DNA of 64,000 nt from Cocos nucifera (GCA_006176705.1 QRFJ01000485.1:124001-188000); one strand, 5' to 3'; positions 1 through 10,883 are shown, numbered from the stretch's first letter. The notes: generated from the sequence alone by a model not told the origin. Made by a program: numbers and translations.

Positions 1-872
1 GTCACATCAACAAGAATCGGATAAATAAGTTGACTCAAGAGAAAATCCTCGAAGTAAGAAATTATGAATCACTTCCAAACTGTGAGTCCTATCTTCTTGA
101 AAAAATGACCAAGTCATCTCTTACTAAAAAAGGTGAGAGTGCCACTGAACTCTTAGATCTAGTACATACTGATGTATGTGGACCTTGAGCACAAGTGCTA
201 GAGGTGGATATTTCCACTTCATCACTTTCATAGATGACCTATCCAGGTATGAATATATCTATCTGATGAAATACAAGTTGGATTCATTTGAAATGTTCAA
301 ATGACTCCAAAATGAAGTAGAAAAATAAATTGGCAAAAGTATTAAAACTCTTCAGTCTGACTAAGAGGGTGAACATCTTTTCGATGAGTTTCTCATATAT
401 TTAGGAAAGAATGGGATTCACTCCCAATAGACTCCTCTAGGAACACTACAACATAATGGTATGTTTGGAAAGAGAAATCGAACTCTATTAGACATGGTCC
501 GATCCATGATGAGTTTTACTAGTTTGCTGATATCTTTCTGGGGATATGCACTTGAATCAGCTTGCTATCTTCTAAATAGGATTTTGAGTAAATCTTTGGT
601 TAAAACTTCATATGAGATATGGATAGGATGTAAACTAGTACTCTCATATCTTAGGGTCTTGGGGTGCCTGGCTTATGTCAAACATTTAATGACAGATAAA
701 GTTGGATCTAGGACTAATAAGTGTATTTCATAAGGTATCAAAAAAACTCAAAGGGTATATTTCTACCATGCTGATAAATAAAAGATATTCATCAGACTTA
801 AGACAATCTTTTTAGAAAAGAAGTTCCTTGGTGAAGAAACTATTATCTCTAAGGTTAAACTTAAGAAAGTTC
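1..872 (+). pseudogene. Copia-H left part: GAG-pre-integrase and integrase remnant
   Basis: Ty1/copia pol fragment that enters from the left edge of the window. The translation shows the GAG-pre-integrase stretch (HINKNRINKL), then the first integrase aspartate region (LVHTDVCGP), a degraded second one (QSD followed by a stop) and the integrase C-terminal part in frame at 461-733. Where relatives read SERRNRTL this copy reads FGKRNRTL, so the catalytic glutamate is lost. In-frame stops are present (for example near 361). The sequence runs into the integrase-RT linker and stops abruptly at 872, where Copia-B1 is inserted in the opposite direction. The same linker is intact in Copia-B3 near 62872-62895, which shows the break is an insertion. 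The family is the same as B1, B2 and B3. Confidence 0.85.
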
Positions 873-1585
873 TGAAGGAAAAGTTTAGGATTTCTATTAT
901 GTATTTTAAAACTTTTTCAAAACTAGATCAGAAAAAGCAATAAATTAATCATCTTAATTTAATAAAATATATAAATAAATCTTAGATCTAGGATCTAATG
1001 ATATAATCTATGAATGTAAATAAATTTAAAATTAAATATTAAATAAAATAAATATGTTGATCATATCAACATGAAACCAAAACTAGATCTAATCTAGTAG
1101 AAGAAAAAGATTGAATCTCTTTTACCTTTTATAAGTCAGAATCACCATTTGTTGATCTAAGGCTAAGAATGTCACTTCAAGCCACACACTTGTCCGGCCT
1201 CTATAGAAAATTTACACAAAGCCCCAATCTTGATCTAAAGTCCAGAAGTCTGAAAATCAGTACAGTATGCTAGTACTGTGCAGATCCTTTTTCGACTGTT
1301 GATGGCGAAACTTCTTTTTTGAAGAACTTAAACTTTCCAAGGACCAAAAGAGAAGATGGAGGATCTGAAATGAGTCTTTTCCTCATCTTTTTCTCTAAAA
1401 AAGATTGCAAAAAAAAATTTAAGAGAAACCCTAGAGAAGACCTCTCTTCTCTCTTTCTTTTCTTTCACCTAGATACACCAACTTGAGTCTTTACAAAGTT
1501 TAATGCCCAAGAATTATTTGCGCCCAAGACTCCCATGCCCAAATTCTCTCTCAAAGATCTAATTCTTGTAGAGATTTTAGACCCT

Positions 1586-1607
1586 AACTCTCTTTAAATA
1601 GAGAGTT
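1586..1607 (-). promoter_or_regulatory. TATA region inside a palindrome, B-family LTR
   Basis: AACTCTC, then TTTAAATA, then GAGAGTT: an inverted repeat around a TATA-like core. The same place in B2 (31375-31394) and in B3 (near 58055-58070) also has a TTTAAA core. It is the likely core promoter of this LTR family, driving transcription leftwards in B1. Confidence 0.45.
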
Positions 1608-1682
1608 ATCATAGAGTCCTTGTCTAGGTCAAATTCTTAGAAAGGTATATCCAAATTGAGCAACGATTCGGGCACCCAACTC

Positions 1683-1829
1683 TTGGGTGCCTCCTCCTTA
1701 TTTTGTAGCATGGACTCGAAGGAATATGTGCACAAAAGTCTCCTATTTTTCATGAGTTGGGTGCCTCCTCCTTATTTTGTAGCATGGACTCGAAGGAATA
1801 TGTGTACAAAAGTCTCCTATTTTTCATGA
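1683..1829. repeat. Two-copy tandem duplication, period 74, in the B1 LTR
   Basis: The block starting TTGGGTGCCTCCTCC at 1683 is repeated from 1757 with only one or two differences. B2 and B3 have a single copy here. A short hairpin (GGCACCCAA ... TTGGGTGCC, 1671-1691) lies at the left end of the first copy. Confidence 0.85.
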
Positions 1830-2873
1830 AAAAATCAGTGAGAAATCTGATGGGTTGGTGCCTCAAGAGAATAAGAAAAGTTGATGTATGAAACTCTATC
1901 CAATAGAGTCTTAGGTCAAAATAACTCATTTGTTTTGACCTATTCCATAACTAATTTCCTTCTAAAAAGGTGGAAGGCATAACAAGGGCATGGAGACTCT
2001 CTGAAAATGAAATTTTTCATGCAAATTTCAAGAAAATTGGCATGGAGAGGGCGTGGAAAGCAAGGTGGCATAAGATGGAAGACTCCTAGTTACACTAGGA
2101 CTTCAAGTTTTGACTTGGTCCAAATTATTATTTGAACCCAATTAAATCAAAACTTATCCAATCCAATTAAGGCTTATTTTAGTTCAACTAAGAGTCCAAT
2201 TAAATCAAATTAAATTAAATTTAAATCTAATTTAAATTCTAATCAAATTGAATAAGGACTAATTCTCCCTTGCAATTGGCTTATCCAATAAATTAATTGG
2301 ACTTGATCTAATCAAGCTTAAATCAAATCTAATTGAATCTTATTCAATTAGACTCGATCTCAATCCTTTGGCTTAATCAAATTAAGCCAATTAGTAATTC
2401 TATTGCTAATCAATCCTCTTGCAATACTTGCACTAGGTCAAACATCAATCATATTGAATATTTAATTCTAAAATGATTCTTAATCATTGACCAACCATTT
2501 GATCAAATCGAGACCTCTTATGTGTGTAACCCCATAGGTTCAAACTTAAGTCAGTAGCATAAAAATTTTTTTTATACCAATCGAAGTGACCATCTAGCAA
2601 TAGTATTAGATGACTAGATAGGTCGAATGTATAAAGCAACACTCTTATAATTGTGAGCTCAGAAGTAGCACTCCCAAGTCTTGGAAACATGAGAAGACAG
2701 ATCATGAAAAGATGGGAGCGAGTTGGAAAAAGAATCAGTCTCAATAGTAAAGTTCAAAAACTGGGCCGGCTAACTCTGAGACTGAGTCGTCTCAGTTCAG
2801 GACTGGGTCGGCTAGGTTTTAGAGAAAAATTTAGATAGAAAGTAATATTTTTGGGCTATAAGCATGGTACACA

Positions 2874-2910
2874 ACTGGGTTGGCTTAGTCCTAAATTGAG
2901 CCAACCTAGT
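2874..2910 (+). repeat. 37-base inverted repeat in A1 5' LTR U3
   Basis: Left arm ACTGGGTTGGCTTAGT, five-base spacer, right arm ATTGAGCCAACCTAGT. The arms pair with three transition-type mismatches. It lies about 120 bases upstream of the TATA box. The same 16+5+16 design occurs in the other A-family LTRs and in Copia-D. Confidence 0.8.
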
Positions 2911-3033
2911 CGCAGGTTAGCCGGCTCAGTCTGAAATTGAGCTGGCTCAATTTTTATGGATTATTATTTTATGTACGTTGGTTGTTTGGATTTGGAGAGT
3001 TTTTCTATGAGCTTGAACTTGATCCTTTGTAAA

Positions 3034-3043
3034 GTATATATAC
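3034..3043 (+). promoter_or_regulatory. TATA box, A1 5' LTR
   Basis: GTATATATAC at the expected place between the U3 palindrome array and R. It is conserved in the 3' LTR (13701-13710) and in both A2 LTRs. Confidence 0.6.
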
Positions 3044-3247
3044 TAAAAATATGTTAAGATTGAAAGAGTGTTGAAATATATTGAATAAAAACTCTTTTCT
3101 CCTAAAAATCTCTTTCTCTCTTCTTCTCTATTTCTTGATTTATTTGATCACACTTCCATAGATATCTCTAAGAAGTACTTCCTTGATGGCTTGGTTAATC
3201 ATCGACGGTCATACCGATCCATGTAGGAAGAGTGCATATTCCCAACA

Positions 3248-3262
3248 TTTGATATCAAAGCG
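3248..3262 (+). other. Primer binding site of A1 (decayed)
   Basis: TTTGATATCAAAGCG directly after the LTR end. The related A2 site reads TTTGGTATCAGAGCGG, the usual copia site complementary to the initiator methionine tRNA 3' end. A1 therefore carries two G-to-A changes. Confidence 0.8.
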
Positions 3263-3537
3263 ATGTTGCATGAAAGAAAGGAAGACACCTAGGATTTATT
3301 ACATCCAGAATCTATTGCATCAGGTTTTATCCTAAAACTTTTAGTTTGCTTCATGGTTGTCTCTAGATTGAGGTAGAGATTGTTTACATGGAGGAATGGT
3401 GATACAAAAGTTCGGAAAGAGGATCTAGGGCTAGTTAGATCTTCTATGAAGGGTAGTTTTACTAATGTGTGATTGTGAAGGGTGTTAGGGATCTGTTCTT
3501 GACTTATTTGAAGTCATGGGATCTAAGTGGATTCAAG

Positions 3538-4260
3538 ATGGATTTTGAGAAGTTTGACGGTAAGAGAAACTTTATCCTTCGGTAGGAAAGAGTAAAGGAC
3601 TTGTTGGTTCAGTAGAGGATCTACAAGATCTTGATAAAAGAAAGGCCGAAAAAGATCAGTGTTGAGGATTGGAAAGAGTTAGAGAAAATTACTTTTAGCA
3701 TAATTCAAATATGCTTGGCCGATCAGGTTTTGCCCGAGATTTTCATAGAGACTATAGCAAAGGGGCTCTGGGAGAGACTGGAGAACACATACATGGGGAA
3801 GAACATGACGAACAAGCTATGGTTGAAGAAATAGCTGTATAGTCTGAGGATGTCTGAAGGTGGAGATCTTGTTGCACATATCCAAATGTTCAATCACGTT
3901 TGTTTTGAGGTGATGAGTTTGGATGTGAAGATTGATAAGGAGGATCGAGCATTGCTGCTATTATGTTCTCTCTCAGGTTCGTATGATGGTCTCATAACAA
4001 CTTTAGTTTATGGAAAGGAGACCCTAAACTATGAAGAGGTTGTTGGTGTGCTCAGATGAAATGAGCAAAGGGAGAAGATCTATAAGGGAGACCCTAAGTA
4101 TGAGATCTAAGCTGTGAACAAAAGATAGGAAAGATCAAACATGAAGACAAGAGAAAAATCTAAGGGTAGGTCAAAGTCTCACGATCAGAGGAAGATAACA
4201 TTGAAATGTTATAAATGTCATCAGTTTGGACACTTGAGCAGAGATTGTCTCCTTTCGAGA
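3538..4260 (+). pseudogene. Copia-A1 gag
   Basis: Retrotransposon capsid/nucleocapsid protein, which packages element RNA. The reading starts at the ATG of MDFEKFDG, the common copia gag opening, and is followed by the UBN2-type capsid region (3631-4059 in pieces). A complete zinc knuckle CYKCHQFGHLSRDC (C-X2-C-X4-H-X4-C) follows near 4207-4248. Stops interrupt the frame near 3583, after 3834 and after 4059, so no full protein can be made. Gag reads without a stop into the protease region in the frame 4141-4485. Confidence 0.85.
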
Positions 4261-4775
4261 TCAAAAAAAGAGAAGGCCAGCAAGGAAGATGATATAGCTT
4301 CTATAAGCAGTGGAGAAGACTTGCTAGTTGTATCAGATGGTTCCACAGAGTGCGATACTATGTGGATATTAGATTCAGCATGCTCCCACCACTATACTTC
4401 TCATCGGAAGTGGTTTGCTACCTACCAAAAGATCGATGGTGGAAGTGTCAGCCTTGGAAATGATCATTCATGCAAAGTAGCTTGAATTAGCTCTATCAGG
4501 GTAAGGATGTACAATGGGATCATTCATACATTATCAAATGTCAGGCATGTACTGAAGTTGAAAAAGAATTTGATTTCTTTGGGCTACTTGGAGGAGCAGG
4601 GTTATGCTTTTAGTAGCCAGGTTGGGAGTGGATGTCTGAAAATTTCTAAGAAAGCTTTGGTGGTGATGAGAGGTAGAAGACTGAGCAACAATCTTTATAG
4701 AATGGAAGGCTCAATGATAAATGATAGTGAAGAGATGCTAGCAGCGGCATAGGAGGAGCAGATTTTATATCGACT
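4261..4775 (+). pseudogene. Copia-A1 protease and GAG-pre-integrase start
   Basis: Aspartic protease that would cut the Gag-Pol polyprotein. The motif WILDSACSHH (about 4360-4390) keeps the catalytic aspartate. A stop at about 4483 separates it from the following part (4507-4752), which contains the conserved NVRHVLKLKKNLISLGYLE-type region. Further stops occur at 4750. It continues without a gap into the GAG-pre-integrase and integrase. Confidence 0.85.
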
Positions 4776-5263
4776 ATGGCACATCGGATGGGTCATATGA
4801 GTGATCATGGGCTCATAGAACTAAGTAGAAAAGGCATGATCCTAGCCCTAAAAAAGGAGGGCATAGATCTTTGTAAGCCATGTATCTTTGGCAAACAACA
4901 TAGGATAAAATTTGCCAGAAGTACCAAGCACAGCGAGGGAGTGCTGGATTTAGTGCACTCGGATGTATGGGGACTAGCTCCATATCAGCTCGAGGTGGGG
5001 CAAAATACTTTGTTACTTTCATTAATGATTTCTCAAGGAAGGTGTGGATTTATCTGATCAGAGAAAAATCAAAGGTGTTTGTTCCGTTCAAAGCTTGGAG
5101 AGTTGAAGTAGAGAAGGAGTCAGGGAGATAGGTAAAGTGTCTGAGGTCAAACAATGGAGGAGAGTATACTAGCCTAGAGTTCAGAAGATACTATGAGGAA
5201 AATGGCATCAAATGCCATTACACGGTGAGGATGACTCCCCAGTAGAATGGTGCCATGGAGAGG
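4776..5263 (+). pseudogene. Copia-A1 GAG-pre-integrase and integrase, N-terminal half
   Basis: HRMGHMSDHGL and the CKPCIFGKQHR zinc-type motif mark the GAG-pre-integrase and HHCC part. LVHSDVWG gives the first catalytic aspartate. The second lies in a SDNGGEY-type motif now read as SNNGGEYTS (about 5148-5170), so it is Asp to Asn. The third residue, Glu of NGAMER, is kept but the preceding TPQQ motif has a stop in place of the second Gln. A2 is inserted directly after this Glu codon, at 5263. The frame resumes at 10889. Confidence 0.85.
5259..5263. repeat. TSD of A2, left copy
   Basis: AGAGG before the A2 end; AGAGA follows the other end at 10884-10888. Removing A2 and one TSD restores the integrase reading frame into MNRTLT. 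Confidence 0.85.
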
Positions 5264-5467
5264 TGTTAGGAATATGCACTCTTCCCACATGGATTGGCAT
5301 GGCCGCCGATGATTAGCCAAGCAATCAAGAAAGTACTTCTTAGAGATCTCTACGGAAGCATGATCAAATAAATCAAGGAATAGAGAAGAAGAGAAGAAGA
5401 GATTTTCAAAAGAAAAGAGCTTTTATTTAGCACATTTCAGCACTCTAACAACCTTGACCTATTTTCA

Positions 5468-5480
5468 GTATATATATACT
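5468..5480 (-). promoter_or_regulatory. TATA box, A2 3' LTR
   Basis: GTATATATATACT on the plus strand, self-complementary core, at the position conserved among A-family LTRs. Confidence 0.5.
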
Positions 5481-5549
5481 TTACAAAGGGTCAAGCCCAA
5501 GCTCATAGAAAAACTCTCCAAACCCAAACAACCCACGTATACAAAATAA

Positions 5550-5691
5550 TAACCCACGAAAACTGAGCCGGCCTAGTTTCAAACTAAGCCAGCTAATCTG
5601 TGACTGGGTCGGCTCAGTCTTAACCCACGAAAACTGAGTAAAACTAAGCCAGCCCAGTTTCAGACTAAGCCGACTAACTTGTGACTGGATC
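5550..5691. repeat. Tandem duplication, period 71, in A2 3' LTR
   Basis: TAACCCACGAAAACTGAG occurs at 5550 and again at 5621, each followed by the same GCCGGC-type palindrome stretch. The duplication adds another set of U3 palindromes. The partner LTR has one copy. Confidence 0.75.
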
Positions 5692-5720
5692 GGCTTAGTC
5701 CCAGACTGAGCCGACCCAAT
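5684..5720 (-). repeat. 37-base inverted repeat in A2 3' LTR
   Basis: Arms ACTGGATCGGCTTAGT and ACTGAGCCGACCCAAT around a 5-base spacer. Same length and place as in A1 and D. Confidence 0.8.
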
Positions 5721-5955
5721 TGTGTACCGTGCCAATAGTCCAAAAATGCTGCTCTCTATTTGGATTTTTCTCTGAGACCTAGCCGACCTAGTTTCCAACT
5801 GAGCTGGCTCAGTCTCAGAGTGAGCCGGCCCAGTTTCTGAACTTTACTATTGAGACTGATTCTTCTTTCAGCTCGCTCCCATCTTCCTATGACCTATCTT
5901 CTCATATTTTCAAGACTTGGGAGTGCCACTTCTGAGCTCATATTCTCCACCTTGG

Positions 5956-6720
5956 TACTTCCAAGTCCTTGTGAACTCATCTCTTCTCAACAGATCCATT
6001 TATGCCACACATCTCTGAAAGCTATCTCTAGGGAGTACCTTCATGAGTGCATCAAACTGATTCTCCTTGGTATGGACTTTCATCAGTTCCACTTCATTTT
6101 CTTCCACCAGCTCTTTGATCTTGTGGTACCTCACATCTATATATTTTGTGCGCACATCATAGACTAAGTTTTGTGCCAACAATAGAGCACTCTGATTATC
6201 CTGAATAATGTAACCTTGCTCTACTCCACCCCTAACTCATCAATCAGCCTCCTAAGCCAAAGAGCTTCCTTTGCAGCCTCCATTATCCCAATATACTCGG
6301 CCTCTGTGGTAGACAAGGCCATGATTGGCTGAAAGATTGATCTCCAAGGCACTGGTCCACCATATACATAGAAAAGATATCCAGTAGTAGACCTCCTTAT
6401 ATCAAGATCACCAGCATAATTTGCATCAACAAACCCTTCTAGAGGACTTGAACCTTCACACATCTTCACAGATTGTTCTCCAAATCCTCCTGACTGCCCA
6501 CCAAACATCAAACCATAATCTCTTATTCCATGTAGATATCTTAATATCCATTTCAATACTTTCCAATGTTCCTTCCCAGGGTTAGCCATGTATTTATTAA
6601 CCGTGCTCACAGCATGTGCTATATCTGGTCTACAGCACACTATAGTATACATCACACTGCCTACAGCATTTACATAAGGGAATCATTCCATGTACTCGCT
6701 CTCCTCTTCTAACTGAGGGC
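5956..6720 (-). pseudogene. Copia-A2 RNase H
   Basis: Ribonuclease H domain, which would remove the RNA strand of the hybrid in reverse transcription. Read leftwards, 6221-6655 is open over the RT C-terminal part (PDIAHAVSTVNKYMANPG) and RNase H (FVDANYAGDLDIRRSTTGY, STTEAEYIG), with the aspartate and glutamate of the active site visible. The C-terminal part (YDVRTKYIDVRYH) continues at 6000-6182 after a break near 6183-6220. It ends just before the PPT at about 5943-5955. Confidence 0.85.
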
Positions 6721-7760
6721 ATTATAACTTGGAGAGAGACATATGGCTCGGCAATGGCGTCTCTGCAGGTTTATCCTTTTCCATTCCAAACCTCTTCAGA
6801 ACCTTTTGGACATACTTTTCTTATGACAAATGGAGCACTCCTTTGTACCTATCTCTGAAAATCTCCATTCCAAGGATTTTCTCAGCTGGACCCAAATTTT
6901 TCATCTCAAATTCAGATGATAATGTTCTTTTCAATCTTTTCACAGCATCCATGCTTCTACTGGCTATGAGCATATCATCTACATACAATAACAAGTATAG
7001 GGCATCCTCCTCATCTACATCCTTGACATAGACACAATAATCATGTTCACATCTACTGAAACCTAGGCTTAAGACAAAACTATCAAACCATCGATACCAC
7101 TGACAAGGGGATTATTTCAAGCCATACAAAGACTTTCTGAGTAAACACATTTTTTCTTCCTGTCCCATCTCCATAAAACCATCTGGCTGCTTCATGTAGA
7201 TTCTTTCCTCTAAAGTTCCATGAAGAAAGGCTGTCTTTACATCCATCTATTCCAATTTCATGTTATGTTGTGGCACCAGTGACAGCAAAACTCGAATAGA
7301 TGTATGACGCACCACAGGAGAGAAAATTTCTGTATAGTCAATCCCTTTCCTTTGTGAGTATCTCTTTGCTATCAGTCTTACTTTGAATCTAATTCCACCT
7401 TATTTTAAAGGTGCTTCTTTCTTTGTGAACATCCACTTTGAGCCAATAGGTCAAGCACCCTCTGGAAGATCCACCAACTGCTATGTCTAATTCTTCTCAA
7501 GTGATTCCATCTCCTCCATCATGACCTACATCCATGAATCATGATGCTCACTCTCCATAGCCTTTGCATAATTCTCTTGATCTCCATTAGCAGTAATGAG
7601 TGCATAGAAGATAATCTCATCAATGCCATATCTGATCGGACTCCTAATTGTATGTTGGGGCTTGTGCAAAGCCACTCCCACTGGCACATCTCTACCTAAT
7701 GTCTGTGGCTGCTCCTGCATATATGTCTAAACTGCCGGTCTTTCATGCTGATTTTCAATC
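6721..7760 (-). pseudogene. Copia-A2 reverse transcriptase
   Basis: RT domain in the reverse direction, similar to A1 11400-12460. The catalytic motif YVDD is intact here (about 6966-6985, reading LLLYVDDMLIA), unlike A1. Other visible parts are the region around YGLKQSPCQWYRWFDSF (about 7075-7135) and the RT N-terminal block in 7526-7720 (YALITANGDQENYAKAMESE). Stops interrupt several places, for example near 7110, 7245 and 7400. Confidence 0.8.
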
Positions 7761-8600
7761 TGAGACAATACTTTTCTACCCAGCTCCATCTTAATAGGAA
7801 CACTCCTATAAGTGGATGTGATCTACATGCCATCATTCTCTGATTGGCCACCGCTGTTTACCTTTATTTCCTCAGTTCCATCTATCCCAGACCTCCTCAA
7901 GATGCTCTTCTCATTAAAGATAATATCCCTGTTGATCACTGACTTCTATGCCTGAGAGTCCTACAGCAAGTACCCCTTGACTCCTTGTGGATATCATATG
8001 AATATCATCTTTTGAGATTTTGGATCCAATTTGCTCCACTCGATTGCCTCCACATGTGCATAGGCTGTGCAACTAAAGACTTTCATATGGCCAAGCTCCA
8101 CCTTTTTTTCACTCCAGACCTCTTTTGGAATGCCTCCATTCAGCTTATAATGAGGGGACCTGTTCATAAGAAAACAAGAAAAAGTTAGAGCATCACCCCA
8201 AAAGGACTTTGGGAGTGATGTCTGCAGCCTCAAACTCTGTGTCTTCTCGATCAGTATCTGATTCATCCTCTTCGCGATACCATTCTACTGGGGAGTCATC
8301 CTCACCGTGTAACGGCGTTTGATGCCATTTTCTTCAAGTACCTCCTGAACTTCAGGCTAGTATACTCCACTCCATTGTCTGACCTCAGACACTTTACCTG
8401 TCTCCCTGACTCCTTATCTACTTTAGCTCTCCAGGCTCTGAATCGAGCAAACACCTCTAATTTTTCTCTGATTAGATAAACCCATACCTTCCTTAAGAAA
8501 TCATCAATAAAAGTAATAAAATATTTTGCCCCATCTCTAGCTGATACAGGAGCTGATCCCCACACATCTGAGTGCACTAAATCCAGCACTCACTCATTGC
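7761..8600 (-). pseudogene. Copia-A2 integrase
   Basis: Integrase would join element cDNA to host DNA. First and second aspartates are in LVHSDVWG and LRSDNGVEYTS (8302-8589). In the third motif, NGIAKRMN replaces the usual NGVAERMN, so the catalytic Glu is Lys, and the Gln before it is a stop. The C-terminal part is open at 7994-8266 (LPKSFWGDALTFSCFLMNRSP). The linker to RT lies in about 7730-7990. Confidence 0.85.
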
Positions 8601-9276
8601 GCTTGGTACTTCTGGAAAACTTCACCCTATGTTGTTTGTCAAAGATATGTGGCTTATAAAGATCTATGCCCTCCTTCTTTAGGACTGGGATCATACCTCT
8701 TCTGCTTAGTTCTATGAGCCCACGGTCACTCGTATGACCCATCCGATAGTGCCACCATCGGTATAAAATTTGCTCCTCCTATGCCGCTGCTAGCACCTCT
8801 GTACTATCATTTACCACTAAGCCTTCCATTTTGTAAGGATTGTTGCTCAGTCTTCTACCTCCCATCACCACGAATGCTCCCTTAGAAAATTTTAGACATC
8901 CACTCCCAGGCTGGCTATTAAAAGCATAACCCTGCTCCTCCAAGTAGCCCAAAGAAATAAAATTCTTTTTCAACTCTGATACATGCCTGACATTTAATAA
9001 TGTACGAATGATCTCATCATACATCTTTATCCTGATAGAGCCAATTCCAGCTACTTTGCATTGGTGATCATCTCCAAGGCTGACACTTCCATCACCAGCC
9101 TTCTGGTAGGTAGCAAACCACTCTTGATGAGAAGTATAGTGGTGCGAGCATACTGAATCTAATATCCACATAGTATTGCACTCTATGGATCCATCTGATA
9201 TAACTAGCAGTTCTTCTCCACTGCTCACAGAAGCTGTATCATCTTCCTTGTTGGCCTTCCCTTTTTTTGATCTCAA
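8601..9276 (-). pseudogene. Copia-A2 protease and GAG-pre-integrase
   Basis: Open at 8779-9276. The protease motif WILDSVCSHH keeps the catalytic Asp, with Val instead of the Ala in A1. It is followed by the ELKKNFISLGYLEEQGY block and then, after a stop, the GAG-pre-integrase (8601-8778) with HRMGHTSDRGL. It is cleanly homologous to A1 4261-4930. Confidence 0.85.
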
Positions 9277-9977
9277 AAGGAGACAATCTCTCCTCAGGTG
9301 TCCAGGCTGATGTTATTTATAACATTTCAATATCATCTTTCTCTGATTGTGAGACTTTGACCTATCCTTGGATTTTCCTCTTATCTTCTCCTTTGACCTT
9401 CCCTATCTTTCGTTCATAACCAAGATCTCAGACTTAGGGTCTTTCTTGCAGATCTTCTTTCTTTGCTCATTTGACTTGAGCACACCAATAATCTCTTCAT
9501 AGTTTAGGATCTCCTTTCCATAAACTAGAGTTGTTATGAGACTATCATACAAACTTGAAAGAGAACATAATAGCAGCAATGCCCGATCCTTCTCATCGAT
9601 CTTCACATCCAAACTCATCACCTCAGAACACATCTGATTGAACCTTTGGATATGTGCAACAAGATCTCTGCCTTCGAAGATCCTCAGACTATACAGCTAT
9701 TTCTTCAATCACAACTTATTCATCATGGTCTTCTCCAATCTCTTCTAGAGCCTCTTTGCCGTAGACTCTATGCAAACCTCGGGCAAAACCTTATTGGTCA
9801 AGCACATCCGGATTGTGCTAAAAGCAATTTCCTCCAACTCTTTTCAATCCTCAGTACTAATCTTTTTCGGTCTTTCTTTTGTCAAGATCTTGTAGATCCT
9901 CTGCTGAACCAACAAGTTCTTTATTCTTTGCTACATAGGGTAAAGTTTTTCTTGCCATCGAACTTCTCAAAATCCAT
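9277..9977 (-). pseudogene. Copia-A2 gag
   Basis: Start chosen at the MDFEKF ATG (plus-strand CAT at 9975-9977). The upstream MGSSGFK opening has its ATG changed to ATA. The capsid region is open at 9403-9633 (EVMSLDVKIDEKDRALLLL). In the zinc knuckle near 9284-9325 the second cysteine codon is a stop (CYK, stop, HQPGHLRRDC), so nucleocapsid function is lost. Confidence 0.8.
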
Positions 9978-10250
9978 CTTGAATCCACTTGATCCTATGA
10001 CTTCAAACAAGTCAAGAATAGATCTCTAACTCCCTTCATGATCACACACCAGTAAAACTATCCTTCACAGAAGATCTAACTAGCCCTAGATCCTCTTTCT
10101 AAACTTCTATATTACCATTCCTCCATGTAAACAGTCTTCACCTCAATCTAGAGACAACCACGAAGCAAACTAAAAGTTTTAGGATAAAACCTAATGCAAC
10201 AGATCCTGGATGTAGTAAATCCTAGGTGTCTTCCTTCCTTCCATTCAACA

Positions 10251-10266
10251 CCGCTCTGATACCAAA
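10251..10266 (-). other. Primer binding site of A2
   Basis: Reverse complement reads TTTGGTATCAGAGCGG, directly next to the 5' LTR. It is an intact copia site for the initiator methionine tRNA. Confidence 0.9.
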
Positions 10267-10883
10267 TGTTGGAAATATGTGCTCTTCCCACATGGATCGG
10301 CATGGCCACCAGTGATTAGCCGAGCAATCAAGAAAGCACTTCTTAGAGATCTCTATGGAAGCACGATCAAATAAATCAAGGAATAGAGAAGAAGAGAAGA
10401 AAAAATTTTCGAGAGAAAAGAGCTTTTATTCAACACATTTCAGCACTCTTATAATCTTGACCTATTTTTAGTATATATACTTTACAAAGGATCAAGCCCA
10501 AGCTCACAGAAAAACTCTCCAAACCCAAACAATCCATGTACACAAAATAATAACCCACAAAAACTGAGCTGGTCCAGTTTCAAACTGAGCCGGCTAACCT
10601 GCGACTAGGTCGGCTCAGTCCCAAACTGAGCCAATCCAATTGTGTACTATGCCAACAGCCCAAAAATGGTACTTTCTATCTGGATTTTTATCTAAAACCT
10701 AGCTGACCCAGTTCTAAACTGAGCCAACCCAGTTTCCAACTAAGCCAGCTCAGTCTTAGAGTGAGTCGGCCTGATTTTTGAACTTTACTATTAAGACTGA
10801 TTATTCTTTTGGTTCGCTCCCATCTTCTTATGACATATCTTTTCATATTTTTAAGACTTGGAAGTGCCACTTCTGAGCTCACA
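10267..10883 (-). repeat. Copia-A2 5' LTR
   Basis: 617 bases, plus strand TGTTGGAAATATG to GAGCTCACA. TATA box at 10471-10480 (GTATATATAC) and GAGCCGGCTC-like palindromes at 10560-10780. Confidence 0.9.
10604..10640 (-). repeat. 37-base inverted repeat in A2 5' LTR
   Basis: Arms ACTAGGTCGGCTCAGT and ACTGAGCCAATCCAAT with a 5-base spacer (CCCAA). Confidence 0.8.

Larger units (their letters stand above)
873..2651 (-). repeat. Copia-B1 3' LTR, outer segment
   Basis: Long LTR in reverse orientation, recognised by similarity to the LTRs of B2 (30692 onward) and B3 (56304-58788, opposite strand). It contains a TATA-like palindrome, AT-rich tracts around 2160-2350 and the conserved stretch ending near 2640. 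It breaks at 2651 and resumes at 13915 after insertion of A1. The two parts together give about 2.55 kb, which is long for a copia LTR. No gene of its own is seen. Confidence 0.8.
2652..3247 (+). repeat. Copia-A1 5' LTR
   Basis: Begins TGTGAGCTC and ends CCCAACA, 596 bases. Direct comparison with 13206-13914 and with the reversed LTRs of A2 sets both ends. U3 holds an array of GAGCCGGCTC-like palindromes (about 2755-2960) followed by a TATA box. Confidence 0.9.
5264..5942 (-). repeat. Copia-A2 3' LTR
   Basis: On the plus strand begins TGTTAGGAATATG and ends GAGCTCATA, next to the reversed PPT TTCTCCACCTTGG. Length 679, about 60 more than the partner LTR, because of a 71-base tandem duplication. 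The LTR start reads TATGAG instead of TGTGAG. Confidence 0.9.
5264..10883 (-). mobile_element. Copia-A2, near full-length copia element inserted in A1
   Basis: Reverse-oriented member of the same family as A1, 5.62 kb. Reading leftwards: 5' LTR 10267-10883, PBS, gag, protease, integrase, RT, RNase H, PPT, 3' LTR 5264-5942. The order and TSD are intact, so the copy is structurally complete. Many stops and frameshifts make it coding-dead. Confidence 0.9.

Noticed and set aside
5850..6167. 105-codon plus-strand frame
   Set aside because: It overlaps the A2 LTR end, PPT and RNase H, all read on the minus strand. The similar frames at 13092-13298 and 2484-2744 are likewise shadows of A-family LTR sequence.
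9646..10029. 127-codon plus-strand frame
   Set aside because: It is the reverse side of the Copia-A2 gag, whose minus-strand reading is supported by the gag opening, capsid and zinc-knuckle homology to A1.
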